Origin: Rosettibacter sp037481715
GTDB lineage: Bacteria; Bacteroidota; Ignavibacteria; Ignavibacteriales; Melioribacteraceae
Direction: 5' to 3'
Length of the DNA stretch: 64,000 nt
Assembly: GCA_037481715.1 (NCBI GenBank)
Contig: JBBFLD010000008.1
Coordinates: forward strand, 62,001-126,000
Numbering within the stretch: the stretch's first letter is position 1; every line of letters starts with the position of its first letter. Positions 1 to 7,285 of the stretch are shown in pieces. Under the pieces are notes generated by a model, which saw nothing but the letters and a program-made list of their open reading frames with translations, made no database searches and had not been told where the DNA came from. The position numbers and the translations under genes are program-made.

Positions 1-277
1 ACCTTTGATTACTGAGAAAATGACAAAAATTAGCGAGAAGCATCCTAATAAATATGGCTTTATTGTGAGCGTTGATGCTAATAAGATTGAAATTGCCAAG
101 GCAGTTAAAGAAAAATTTAATGTTGATGTTGTTTCTGTAAATACAATTAGATATAAAGGAAAAACTAAAACACAATTTACAAGAAGAGGTCGTTTTACAG
201 GCAGAACACCAAAATTCAAAAAAGCTATTGTAACTTTGAAAGAAGGTCAAACAATCGACATCTTTGGTCAAGTATAA
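1..277 (+). CDS. rplW: 50S ribosomal protein L23, 5' truncated by the window edge
   Basis: L23 binds 23S rRNA at the exit of the peptide tunnel. The frame is already open at base 2 and begins Pro-Leu-Ile-Thr-Glu-Lys, the conserved N-terminal stretch of L23 (usually preceded by about 8-10 residues), so the true start lies to the left of the window. The TTG at base 5 is an internal leucine codon. The rest is collinear with bacterial L23, including the basic loop with G-R-x-T-G-R-x-P around residues 60-70. It precedes rplB by 21 bases in the usual S10 operon order. Confidence 0.95.
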   Translation, partial: PLITEKMTKISEKHPNKYGFIVSVDANKIEIAKAVKEKFNVDVVSVNTIRYKGKTKTQFTRRGRFTGRTPKFKKAIVTLKEGQTIDIFGQV

Positions 278-298
278 ATCGATTGAATTGGAGATTCA

Positions 299-1123
299 AT
301 GGGAATTAGAAAATTAAAACCAATAACACCTGGGACGAGATTCATGAGTATCTCCACTTTTGAGGAGATTACTAAAACTACACCAGAAAAATCTCTTCTT
401 GCACCATTAAAAAAATCTGGTGGAAGAAATAATTTAGGAAGAGTTACAGCTCGTCATAGAGGTGGTGGACATAAACGTCAATACAGAATTATTGATTTCA
501 AGAGAGATAAATTTGGAATTCCAGCAAAAGTTTTTTCAATTGAATATGACCCAAATCGTTCTGCAAGAATTGCATTGCTTCATTACGCAGATGGTGAAAA
601 AAGATATATATTGGCTCCAGATGGATTGAAAGTAGGCGAAATTTTAATGTCGGGTCCAGGTTCTGAAATTAAAATTGGAAATGCATTACCATTAAAAGAA
701 ATTCCTGTTGGCAGTTTTGTTCATAATGTTGAATTAAAACCTAAAAAAGGTGGTCAATTAGGAAGAGCTGCTGGAACATCATTACAGCTTTTAGCAAAAG
801 AAGGAAAATATGCTCAGCTGAAATTGCCATCTGGCGAAGTTAGAATGGTTAGTGTAGAATGTATGGCAACTTATGGTGTTGTTGGAAATGCAGACCATGA
901 AAATATTAGTCTTGGAAAAGCAGGAAGAAGCAGATGGCTTGGAATTAGACCTCATACAAGAGGTGTTGCTATGAACCCAGTAGACCATCCAATGGGTGGT
1001 GGAGAAGGAAAAACTTCAGGTGGTGGTCATCCTGTATCTCCATGGGGTCAAAAATCTAAAGGATTAAAAACAAGAAAGAAAAATAAACCTTCTAATAAAT
1101 ACATTATTAAAAGAAGAAAATAA
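299..1123 (+). CDS. rplB: 50S ribosomal protein L2
   Basis: L2 is a primary 23S rRNA-binding protein needed for peptidyl-transferase activity and subunit association. The 274-residue product has the normal family length. The C-terminal part contains the signature around G-V-A-M-N-P-V-D-H-P-M-G-G-G-E-G (residues about 222-237), with the conserved histidine near the peptidyl-transferase centre, and ends in a basic tail. It starts with ATG after a GGAG-like site and lies between rplW and rpsS in S10 operon order. Confidence 0.98.
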   Translation: MGIRKLKPITPGTRFMSISTFEEITKTTPEKSLLAPLKKSGGRNNLGRVTARHRGGGHKRQYRIIDFKRDKFGIPAKVFSIEYDPNRSARIALLHYADGEKRYILAPDGLKVGEILMSGPGSEIKIGNALPLKEIPVGSFVHNVELKPKKGGQLGRAAGTSLQLLAKEGKYAQLKLPSGEVRMVSVECMATYGVVGNADHENISLGKAGRSRWLGIRPHTRGVAMNPVDHPMGGGEGKTSGGGHPVSPWGQKSKGLKTRKKNKPSNKYIIKRRK

Positions 1124-1135
1124 TTAGAGTAGCTT

Positions 1136-1423
1136 ATGCCAAGATCAGTTAAAAAAGGTCCTTACATTGATGTTAAGTTGCTAAGAAAAATTCGTAAACT
1201 TAACGAGACAAATCAGAAAAAAATAATCAAAACATGGTCTCGTGCAAGTACTATTTCACCTGAATTTGTTGGACATACAATAGCTGTTCATAATGGTAAT
1301 AAGATGATACCAGTTTATATAACAGAAAATATGGTTGGACATAAACTTGGTGAATTTGCACCGACAAGAATTTTTAGAGGTCATCCAGGAACAAAAGCTG
1401 AAAAAGCATCAAAAGTTAAATAA
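1136..1423 (+). CDS. rpsS: 30S ribosomal protein S19
   Basis: S19 sits in the head of the small subunit next to S13. The 95-residue product begins MPRSVKKGPYID and contains the family signature with F-x-G-H-T-I-A-V-H-N-G-N-K (residues about 43-56) and L-G-E-F-A-P-T-R (residues about 71-78). Length is usual. It lies 12 bases after rplB and 22 before rplV, as expected in the S10 operon. Confidence 0.98.
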   Translation: MPRSVKKGPYIDVKLLRKIRKLNETNQKKIIKTWSRASTISPEFVGHTIAVHNGNKMIPVYITENMVGHKLGEFAPTRIFRGHPGTKAEKASKVK

Positions 1424-1445
1424 TGGAAAATTGAGGTAGACAATA

Positions 1446-1790
1446 ATGGAAGCAAAAGCGACACATAAATATATCGGTTCATCGCCAAGAAAAATGCGCC
1501 TGGTTATTGATATGATTCGTGGTAAGTCTGTAGATCAGGCAATTGAAATTCTTCACTTTTCGCCTAAGCATGCTTCTAAGTCAGCAGAAAAAGTTTTAAG
1601 GTCGGCTGTTTCAAATTTGATGAACAAAGATGAAAATGTAAAACATGAAATTTCAGATTTATATGTTAAAGAAGTTTATGTAAATCAAGGACCTACATTA
1701 AAAAGAATTACTCCTGCTCCAATGGGGAGAGCATATAGAATAAGAAAACGTTCTAATCATTTAACAATTGTAGTAGCAACTAAAAAGTAA
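1446..1790 (+). CDS. rplV: 50S ribosomal protein L22
   Basis: L22 lines the peptide exit tunnel with an extended beta-hairpin. The 114-residue sequence opens with the S-P-R-K-M-R-L-V-x-D-x-I-R-G helix (residues about 13-26). It ends with the hairpin and the conserved G-P-x-x-K-R-x-x-P-A-x-x-G-R-A motif (residues about 82-96). ATG start, usual length, and S10 operon position between rpsS and rpsC. Confidence 0.97.
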   Translation: MEAKATHKYIGSSPRKMRLVIDMIRGKSVDQAIEILHFSPKHASKSAEKVLRSAVSNLMNKDENVKHEISDLYVKEVYVNQGPTLKRITPAPMGRAYRIRKRSNHLTIVVATKK

Positions 1791-1802
1791 TCGGAGGAAG
1801 TT

Positions 1803-2444
1803 TTGGGTCAAAAGACAAATCCAATTGGTTTCAGAGTTGGAATTATAAGAGGCTGGGAATCGAACTGGTTCGAAAATAAAAGCTATGCGCCAAAATTAAT
1901 TGAGGATTATAAGCTTAGGCTTTATATCAGAAAAAGATTACAAAATGCAGGTGTATCTGCAATTAAAATTGACAGAACTTCTAAAAATGTAATTGTGACA
2001 ATTCATACTTCCCGCCCAGGTGTTGTTATTGGTAAAAGCGGGAAAGAAATTGCTCAAATTGAAGAAGAATTGAAAAAGATTACAAACAAAGATGTAAAAG
2101 TTCAGATAACTGAAATTAAAAGACCAGAACTCGATGCTTACCTGGTTGCAGAAAATATTGCAAAGCAAATTGAAGGAAGAATTTCTTTTAGAAGAGCAAT
2201 GAAAAGCGCAATCACAGCAGCTATGAGAATGGGTGCAGAAGGAATTAGAGTAATGTGCTCTGGCAGATTAGGCGGTGCTGAAATGGCAAGAACTGAACAA
2301 TACAAAGAAGGAAGAATACCACTTCATACAATCAGAGCAGATATTGATTATGCTCAAGCTACTGCTCAAACAATTTATGGTTCCATCGGTGTAAAAGTTT
2401 GGATATGCCGTGGAGAAATTTTAGGTAAACGTTCAACGGAATAA
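1803..2444 (+). CDS. rpsC: 30S ribosomal protein S3
   Basis: S3 forms part of the mRNA entry channel. The 213-residue product has the N-terminal MGQKTNPIGFRVG motif and a type II KH domain with G-K-S-G-K at residues about 78-82. The C-terminal half carries R-M-G-A-E-G-I-R and the S-G-R-L-G-G-A-E-M-A-R signature. The start codon is TTG, placed by the strong GGAGG at 1793-1797 and the conserved N-terminus. Confidence 0.97.
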   Translation: MGQKTNPIGFRVGIIRGWESNWFENKSYAPKLIEDYKLRLYIRKRLQNAGVSAIKIDRTSKNVIVTIHTSRPGVVIGKSGKEIAQIEEELKKITNKDVKVQITEIKRPELDAYLVAENIAKQIEGRISFRRAMKSAITAAMRMGAEGIRVMCSGRLGGAEMARTEQYKEGRIPLHTIRADIDYAQATAQTIYGSIGVKVWICRGEILGKRSTE

Positions 2445-2462
2445 TCTTCAGGAGTTTTTCTC

Positions 2463-2882
2463 ATGTTAATGCCAAAAAGAGTAAAATATCGTAAAGCACA
2501 AAGAGGTAGAAGAAAAGGAAAAGCAACTCGAGGTCATATTGTAAATTTTGGTGACTTTGGATTGAAAGCTCTTGAACCTGCTTGGATTACAAGCAGACAA
2601 ATTGAAGCATGTCGTGTTGCTCTTTCTCGTAAAATGAAAAGAGATGGTAAAGTTTGGATTAGAATTTTTCCCGATAAACCAGTTTCTAAAAAACCTCTTG
2701 AAACAAGAATGGGTAAAGGAAAAGGAGCCCCAGAATTTTGGGTTGCTGTTGTAAAACCAGGAAGAATCCTTTTTGAAGTCGGTGGAATTGATAAAGCTAC
2801 TGCTCACGAAGCTCTTACTCTTGCTGCTCATAAATTGCCAATTAAAACAAAAATTGTTCAAAGAATTGATTTAGAAGCTTAA
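2463..2882 (+). CDS. rplP: 50S ribosomal protein L16
   Basis: L16 helps position the tRNA in the A site. The 139-residue product begins MLMPKRVKYRKAQRGRRKGK and shows the L16 signatures W-I-T-x-x-Q-I-E-A-x-R-V-A (residues about 41-53) and R-M-G-K-G-K-G-A-P-E-F-W (residues about 82-93). An AGGAG site lies 9 bases before the ATG. It sits between rpsC and rpmC. Confidence 0.97.
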   Translation: MLMPKRVKYRKAQRGRRKGKATRGHIVNFGDFGLKALEPAWITSRQIEACRVALSRKMKRDGKVWIRIFPDKPVSKKPLETRMGKGKGAPEFWVAVVKPGRILFEVGGIDKATAHEALTLAAHKLPIKTKIVQRIDLEA

Positions 2883-2896
2883 AAGGATTTGACGCT

Positions 2897-3115
2897 ATGA
2901 AGATTTATCAAATAAGAGAAATGTCCACTGAAGAAATTAAAAAGAGAATTCTTGAAGAACAAAAAAATCTTGTGGACTTAAGATTTCAACATGAACTAAA
3001 AAATTTGACCAATACAGCTAAATTGCGTCTTACTAAAAAAGATATCGCAAGAATGAAAACCGTTCTAAAAGAACGGGAGATGCAACAAGCAAAAAACTCA
3101 AAGGAAAATAAATAA
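2897..3115 (+). CDS. rpmC: 50S ribosomal protein L29
   Basis: L29 is a small helical-hairpin protein near the tunnel exit. The 72-residue sequence has the family pattern: an N-terminal helix with M-S-x-E-E-I, then L-x-x-L-R-F-Q-like V-D-L-R-F-Q (residues about 26-31), then I-A-R-M-K-T-V-L-K-E-R. It is slightly longer than average because of a polar Lys/Glu/Asn-rich C-terminus. Position between rplP and rpsQ is standard. Confidence 0.95.
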   Translation: MKIYQIREMSTEEIKKRILEEQKNLVDLRFQHELKNLTNTAKLRLTKKDIARMKTVLKEREMQQAKNSKENK

Positions 3116-3132
3116 GGAGCAATTGTTCTTCC

Positions 3133-3390
3133 ATGCAGACAAGAAACAGAAGAAAAGTAAGGATTGGAACTGTAATCAGTAATAAAATGAATAAAAGCAT
3201 TGTTGTTGCCATTGAAAGACGTGTAGCTCATCCGCTTTATAAAAAATATTATAAAAGAACAACTAAGTTAATGGCACATGACGAAAATAATGAATGCAGC
3301 ATTGGTGATGTTGTGAAAATTATGGAAACACGTCCTTTGAGCAAAAGAAAAAGATGGCGTTTAGTTGAAATAATCGAAAAAGTTAAATAA
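3133..3390 (+). CDS. rpsQ: 30S ribosomal protein S17
   Basis: S17 is a primary 16S rRNA-binding OB-fold protein. The 85-residue product contains G-x-V-x-S-x-K-M-x-K-S-I-V-V near the start and the conserved H-P-L-Y-K-K-Y-Y-K-R-T-T-K-L-M-A-H-D segment (residues about 33-50). It ends with E-T-R-P-L-S-K-R-K-R-W-R, the S17 signature. ATG start after AAGGAG. Confidence 0.97.
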   Translation: MQTRNRRKVRIGTVISNKMNKSIVVAIERRVAHPLYKKYYKRTTKLMAHDENNECSIGDVVKIMETRPLSKRKRWRLVEIIEKVK

Positions 3391-3415
3391 AAAGTTTGAT
3401 GAGGAGCTGATAGTC

Positions 3416-3784
3416 ATGATACAAGAAGAAACTAATTTAGTTGTAGCAGATAATTCAGGAGCCAAAAAAGTTCGTTGCATTCGAGTCCTTGGTGGAAGTA
3501 ATAGACGATATGCTACTGTAGGCGATGTTATTGTTGTGAGTGTTAAATCTGCTATACCTGGTGGCTCTGTTAAAAAAGGTGAAGTAACAAGAGCAGTTGT
3601 TGTTAGAACAAAAAAAGAAGTTCGAAGAAGCGACGGTTCTTATATCAGATTTGATGAGAATGCAGCCGTGCTTCTTAATAATCAAGGCGAACCAAGAGGT
3701 ACTCGTATATTCGGTCCAGTTGCAAGAGAACTTCGTGATAAAAAATTTATGAAAATTATTTCTTTAGCTCCAGAAGTTTTATAA
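3416..3784 (+). CDS. rplN: 50S ribosomal protein L14
   Basis: L14 lies at the subunit interface. The product has the standard 122 residues, begins MIQEETNLVVADNSGAKKV and contains the L14 signature A-V-V-V-R-T-K-K (residues about 60-67). The C-terminal segment G-P-V-A-R-E-L-R-D-K-x-F-M-K-I-I-S-L-A-P-E-V-L is nearly invariant in bacteria. It is the first gene of the spc part of the cluster. Confidence 0.98.
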   Translation: MIQEETNLVVADNSGAKKVRCIRVLGGSNRRYATVGDVIVVSVKSAIPGGSVKKGEVTRAVVVRTKKEVRRSDGSYIRFDENAAVLLNNQGEPRGTRIFGPVARELRDKKFMKIISLAPEVL

Positions 3785-3796
3785 GGAATAGATAAA

Positions 3797-4123
3797 ATGA
3801 AAATTAAGAAGAACGATACAGTAATAGTAATAGCCGGCAACTATAAAGGTAAAACAGGAAAAGTTTTAAAAGTATTTCCTGATAAAGATAGAATTATTGT
3901 TGAAGGCGTTAATATTCGGAAACGTCATACAAAGCCGAATCAAAAAAATCCACAAGGTGGAATAATTGAAAAAGAAGCTCCGATTCATGTTTCTAATGTT
4001 ATGATTCTCGATCCAAAAACAAATGAACCAACTCGCATAGGTTCTAAAATTATAATAGATGAAAAAACAGGTAAAAAGAAAAGTGTTAGAATTAGTAAAG
4101 TAAGCGGCGAAATGCTCGTATAA
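3797..4123 (+). CDS. rplX: 50S ribosomal protein L24
   Basis: L24 initiates large-subunit assembly. The 108-residue product has an N-terminal KOW motif (D-T-V-I-V-I-A-G-N-Y-K-G-K-T-G-K-V, residues about 7-23). This is followed by G-V-N-I-R-K-R-H-T-K-P and P-I-H-V-S-N-V-M, both typical of L24. Length is usual. It lies 12 bases after rplN. Confidence 0.97.
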   Translation: MKIKKNDTVIVIAGNYKGKTGKVLKVFPDKDRIIVEGVNIRKRHTKPNQKNPQGGIIEKEAPIHVSNVMILDPKTNEPTRIGSKIIIDEKTGKKKSVRISKVSGEMLV

Positions 4124-4144
4124 AATTAAGGGTTTATAATAGCA

Positions 4145-4786
4145 ATGGGAAAACAAAAAGAACAAGTTCAACAAAAAGAAAAGAAAACTAAAGCAGCAGA
4201 AGAAACAACTGTTACAACAGTTGAAGAAAAAGTGCCTGCAAGACTGAAAGTAAAATATTTCAAAGAGATTGTTCCAAAACTTAAGGAACAATTTGGTTAT
4301 AAAAATGTAATGCAGGTGCCAAGATTAGAAAAAATTGTTATAAATATGGGTGTGGGTCAGGCAGTTCAAGATCCTAAAATTCTTGAAGAAGCTGTTAAAG
4401 ATTTGGAAACTATAACTGGACAAAAACCATCTATCAGGACTGCTAAAAAATCAATATCGAACTTTAAGCTGCGCGAAGGAATGAAAATTGGCGCTAAAGT
4501 TACATTAAGAAGAGAAAGAATGTATGAGTTCCTTGATAGATTAATTACTATAGCACTTCCAAGGGTTCGCGACTTTAGAGGAGTACCCGATAAATCATTT
4601 GATGGAAGAGGAAATTATACTCTTGGAATTAAAGAACAAATTATATTCCCGGAAATTAATGTTGATAAAGTAAATAAAATCCTTGGTATGGATATTACAT
4701 TTGTTACTACTGCTAAAACTGACAAAGAAGCTTATGAATTATTAAGTGCATTTGGAATGCCATTCAGAAAAAAAGAAACTAATTAA
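4145..4786 (+). CDS. rplE: 50S ribosomal protein L5 with a charged N-terminal extension
   Basis: L5 binds 5S rRNA and contacts the P-site tRNA. The core from about residue 33 (A-R-L-K-x-x-Y, then N-V-M-Q-V-P-R-L-E-K-I-V-I-N-M-G) matches bacterial L5, which is normally about 180 residues. This product has 213 because about 30 Lys/Gln/Glu/Thr-rich residues precede the core. No start codon with a convincing ribosome-binding site lies at the core boundary, so I keep the upstream ATG. The extension is probably disordered; its role is unknown. Confidence 0.95.
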   Translation: MGKQKEQVQQKEKKTKAAEETTVTTVEEKVPARLKVKYFKEIVPKLKEQFGYKNVMQVPRLEKIVINMGVGQAVQDPKILEEAVKDLETITGQKPSIRTAKKSISNFKLREGMKIGAKVTLRRERMYEFLDRLITIALPRVRDFRGVPDKSFDGRGNYTLGIKEQIIFPEINVDKVNKILGMDITFVTTAKTDKEAYELLSAFGMPFRKKETN

Positions 4787-4795
4787 AGGGAAATT

Positions 4796-5065
4796 ATGGC
4801 AAGAAAAAGTTTAATAGCTCGGGAAATTAAAAGAGCAAAGTTATACGAAAAATATGCTGCTAAAAGAAAAGAATTGAAAGAAAAAGGGGATTATGAAGCA
4901 TTACAGCTTTTGCCCCGTAATTCATCACCAACTCGGCTTCATAATAGATGTATGATTACTGGAAGACCAAGAGGTTATTATAGAAAATTTGGAGTTTCGA
5001 GATTGGTGCTTAGAGAAATGGCTTTACGCGGAGAAATCCCGGGCTTAAAAAAATCAAGTTGGTAA
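4796..5065 (+). CDS. rpsN: 30S ribosomal protein S14, zinc-free type
   Basis: S14 is a small-subunit head protein. The 89-residue product carries the signature N-R-C-x-I-T-G-R-P-R-G-Y-Y-R-K-F-G-x-S-R (residues about 51-70) and ends in K-K-S-S-W. It is the long form without the four-cysteine zinc ribbon: only one cysteine is present. It sits between rplE and rpsH as usual. Confidence 0.97.
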   Translation: MARKSLIAREIKRAKLYEKYAAKRKELKEKGDYEALQLLPRNSSPTRLHNRCMITGRPRGYYRKFGVSRLVLREMALRGEIPGLKKSSW

Positions 5066-5082
5066 TAGAAGGAGAATATTAA

Positions 5083-5478
5083 ATGCCAGTAACAGACCCG
5101 ATTGCAGATTTTTTAACAAGAATTAGAAATGCTGTAAAAGCAAGAAAAAAATATGTTGATGTGCCTTCATCAAAAATGAAGGTAGCAATTGCTGAGATAT
5201 TAAAAAATAATAAGTTTATTAAAGATTACAATGTAATTGAAGACAATAAGCAGAATATACTGAGAATTCATCTTAAGTATGTAAATGGTGTTTCGTCAAT
5301 AACTGGATTGAAAAGAATAAGTACACCAGGTTTGCATTTGTATGTTGATAAAGACCATATTCCTCGTGTTCTAAATGGACTTGGAATTGCAATTATTTCT
5401 ACTTCTAAAGGTTTATTAACTGATAAACAAGCAAGAAAAGAATCTGTCGGCGGAGAAGTTATCTGCCATGTTTGGTAA
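5083..5478 (+). CDS. rpsH: 30S ribosomal protein S8
   Basis: S8 binds the central domain of 16S rRNA. The 131-residue product opens with P-V-T-D-P-I-A-D-F-L-T-R-I-R-N-A (residues about 2-17) and ends with the S8 signature S-T-S-K-G-L-L-T-D-K-x-A-R, then G-G-E-V-I-C-H-V-W. Length and position are normal. A GGAG lies upstream of the ATG. Confidence 0.98.
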   Translation: MPVTDPIADFLTRIRNAVKARKKYVDVPSSKMKVAIAEILKNNKFIKDYNVIEDNKQNILRIHLKYVNGVSSITGLKRISTPGLHLYVDKDHIPRVLNGLGIAIISTSKGLLTDKQARKESVGGEVICHVW

Positions 5479-5496
5479 AAATTGAGAGGTTAAAAA

Positions 5497-6033
5497 GTGT
5501 CACGTATAGGAAGAAAACCAATACCAATTAAAGATGTAACAGTAACCAAAACCGATAATACTATTAAGGTTAAAGGTAAACTCGGTGAATTGGAAATGAA
5601 AATACATCCCAATATCACCGTTGAAGTAAAAAAAGATGAAATTATTGTAAAAAGACCAGACGATTCAAAAGAAAACAGAGCTCTTCATGGATTAACAAGA
5701 GCTTTAATTAATAACATGGTCAAAGGTGTTACCGAAGGTTATACAAAAACACTTGATATTGTCGGTGTGGGTTACAAAGCAGAATTAAAAGGGAACAATG
5801 TTTTAATTACCATTGGTTATTCGCACCCAATTTATTTTATTCCACCAGAAGGAATTAAAATTGAAGTTCCTGCACCTAACCAGATTAAAATTTTTGGAAT
5901 AGATAAAGAATTGGTTGGGTTGGTCGCTGCAAAAATCAGGTCATTCAGAAAACCTGAACCTTACAAAGGTAAAGGTATTAGATACACTAATGAAGTAATT
6001 ATCAGAAAAGCTGGTAAGACAGCTGGTAAATAA
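5497..6033 (+). CDS. rplF: 50S ribosomal protein L6
   Basis: L6 binds near the factor-binding centre of the large subunit. The 178-residue product begins M-S-R-I-G-R-K-P-I and has the duplicated L6 fold. The C-terminal signature P-E-P-Y-K-G-K-G-I-R-Y (residues about 153-163) is intact. The start is GTG, supported by GAGAGG just upstream and by the conserved N-terminus. Confidence 0.97.
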   Translation: MSRIGRKPIPIKDVTVTKTDNTIKVKGKLGELEMKIHPNITVEVKKDEIIVKRPDDSKENRALHGLTRALINNMVKGVTEGYTKTLDIVGVGYKAELKGNNVLITIGYSHPIYFIPPEGIKIEVPAPNQIKIFGIDKELVGLVAAKIRSFRKPEPYKGKGIRYTNEVIIRKAGKTAGK

Positions 6034-6054
6034 TCCACTTAGGAGAATGTGACA

Positions 6055-6420
6055 ATGTTTTTGAAAGATTATAAAAGAAGATTAAGAAAAAAAATCAGGA
6101 TTAGAAAAAAAATTCATGGCACGGCATTAAAGCCAAGACTCTGTGTTTACAAAAGCTTGAAGCATATTTATGCTCAATTGATTGATGATGATAAAGGTCA
6201 TACACTTGCATTTGCATCAACACTTTCAAAAGAAATTGCAGACGAAGTAAAAAATTTAAGTGGTAAAATTCCGAAAGCAAGATTAGTTGGGAAATTATTA
6301 GCTCAAAAAGCTTTAGAAAAAGGAATAACCACAGTTGTATTTGATCGAAGTGGTTATCCATATCATGGTAAAGTAAAAGCAATTGCAGAAGGAGCACGAG
6401 AAGGCGGATTAAAGTTTTAA
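6055..6420 (+). CDS. rplR: 50S ribosomal protein L18
   Basis: L18 binds 5S rRNA together with L5. The product has the basic N-terminus (K-R-R-L-R-K-K-I-R-I-R-K-K), then P-R-L-C-V-Y-K-S-L-K-H-I-Y-A-Q-L-I-D-D. The C-terminal signature contains V-V-F-D-R-S-G-Y-P-Y-H-G-K-V-K-A-I-A-E-G-A-R-E-G-G-L-K-F. I place the start at the ATG at 6055 because the AGGAG at 6041-6045 is 9 bases away. The in-frame GTG at 6049 would leave only 3 bases. A tRNA gene follows 28 bases after the stop codon, which is not the usual arrangement. Confidence 0.96.
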   Translation: MFLKDYKRRLRKKIRIRKKIHGTALKPRLCVYKSLKHIYAQLIDDDKGHTLAFASTLSKEIADEVKNLSGKIPKARLVGKLLAQKALEKGITTVVFDRSGYPYHGKVKAIAEGAREGGLKF

Positions 6421-6471
6421 TCCTGCCAATTGCAAGAAATTAGTTTCTTGCCGGATCGTCTAATGGCAGGA
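6421..6471 (+). other. Leader segment able to pair with the tRNA-Gln 5' half
   Basis: Two perfect 8-bp helices can be drawn between the rplR stop codon and the tRNA. Bases 6432-6439 pair with 6444-6451 around a 4-base loop; the right arm covers the first three bases of the tRNA acceptor stem. Bases 6421-6428 pair with 6464-6471, inside the D arm of the tRNA. Both would compete with the cloverleaf. The pairing is seen in the sequence; any effect on processing or on expression of rpsE is inference. Confidence 0.4.
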
Positions 6472-6519
6472 CAGCGGCCTTTGGAGCCGTATGTGGAGGT
6501 TCGAATCCTCCTCCGGCAG
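6449..6519 (+). tRNA. tRNA-Gln (anticodon TTG), located between rplR and rpsE
   Basis: The 71-base sequence folds into a complete cloverleaf. The acceptor stem is TGCCGGA/TCCGGCA (7 bp, perfect) and the D stem is GTCT/GGAC. The anticodon stem is GCGGC/GCCGT with loop CTTTGGA, giving anticodon TTG. The variable loop has 4 bases, and the T stem GGAGG/CCTCC encloses TTCGAAT. The discriminator base is G and no CCA is encoded. It lies 28 bases after rplR and 43 before rpsE on the same strand, so it is probably transcribed within the ribosomal protein operon and cut out of the mRNA. Confidence 0.95.
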
Positions 6520-6562
6520 CTCTAAAGAAAAATTTTGAAATTGATGAAACATAGGAGTTAAA

Positions 6563-7075
6563 GTGAATTTCAAGCACAAAAAAGTTACTGGTTTAGAAAA
6601 CTTAAAGGAAAAAATAGTCCATATTAACAGAGTTGCAAAAGTTGTAAAAGGTGGTCGTCGATTCAGCTTTAATGCTATTGTTGTTGTTGGCGATGGCAAT
6701 GGACATGTTGGAGTTGGACTTGGAAAAGCAAATGAAGTTACAGATGCTATTGCTAAAGGAATCGACGATGCAAAGAAAAATGTTTACAAAGTTCCTGTAA
6801 TTAATGGAACTATACCACATGAAATTATTGGAAAATTTGGAGCAGGTAAAGTGCTCTTAAAACCTGCATCTCCAGGTACAGGTTTGATTGCTGGTGGTGG
6901 TGTTCGTGCTGTGCTGGAAGCAGCTGGTGTTCAGGATGTTCTTACAAAATCACTTGGTTCTTCAAATCCGCATAATCAAGTTAAAGCAACTTTGAAAGCT
7001 CTGCTGAATTTAATTGATGCAAGAACAATGGCTTATAAACGCGGAATGAAAGTTAGCGAGTTATTCAGTTCATAA
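6563..7075 (+). CDS. rpsE: 30S ribosomal protein S5
   Basis: S5 contributes to decoding accuracy and the mRNA entry helicase site. The 170-residue product has the S5 N-terminal signature G-G-R-R-F-S-F-N-A-I-V-V-V-G-D-G-N-G-H-V-G (residues about 31-51). The C-terminal domain contains P-G-T-G-L-I-A-G-G-G-V-R-A-V-L-E-A-A-G. The start is GTG after TAGGAG. It normally follows rplR directly; here a tRNA gene intervenes. Confidence 0.97.
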   Translation: MNFKHKKVTGLENLKEKIVHINRVAKVVKGGRRFSFNAIVVVGDGNGHVGVGLGKANEVTDAIAKGIDDAKKNVYKVPVINGTIPHEIIGKFGAGKVLLKPASPGTGLIAGGGVRAVLEAAGVQDVLTKSLGSSNPHNQVKATLKALLNLIDARTMAYKRGMKVSELFSS

Positions 7076-7088
7076 TGAGGTTTTAATA

Positions 7089-7277
7089 ATGGCTAAGAAA
7101 TTAAAAATAATACAAACAAAAAGTATAATTGACCGTCCTAAACCGCAAAAACTTACAATTAAAGCTCTTGGTTTAGGAAGACCTAATTATCAAGTAATTC
7201 ATAACGATACTCCTCAAATTAGAGGAATGATAAGAAAAGTATCTCATTTAGTAAAAGTAGAAGAAATAGAAGAATAG
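7089..7277 (+). CDS. rpmD: 50S ribosomal protein L30
   Basis: L30 is a small large-subunit protein. The 62-residue product has the family pattern: an N-terminal strand with I-I-Q-T-K-S-I-I, then K-x-T-I-K-A-L-G-L-G-R (residues about 22-32), then G-M-I-x-K-V-x-H-L-V-x-V-E. It lies between rpsE and rplO as expected. Confidence 0.95.
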   Translation: MAKKLKIIQTKSIIDRPKPQKLTIKALGLGRPNYQVIHNDTPQIRGMIRKVSHLVKVEEIEE

Positions 7278-7285
7278 GTGATTAA

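Noticed and set aside
3866..4291. Long minus-strand frame under rplX/rplE (and a similar one at 2466-2861 under rplP)
   Set aside because: These are antisense to highly conserved ribosomal protein genes, with Phe/Asn/Cys-rich translations typical of reverse frames of Lys/Glu-rich genes.
6049..6054. GTG start for rplR
   Set aside because: The AGGAG is only 3 bases upstream of it. The ATG at 6055 has proper spacing and gives the usual N-terminus.
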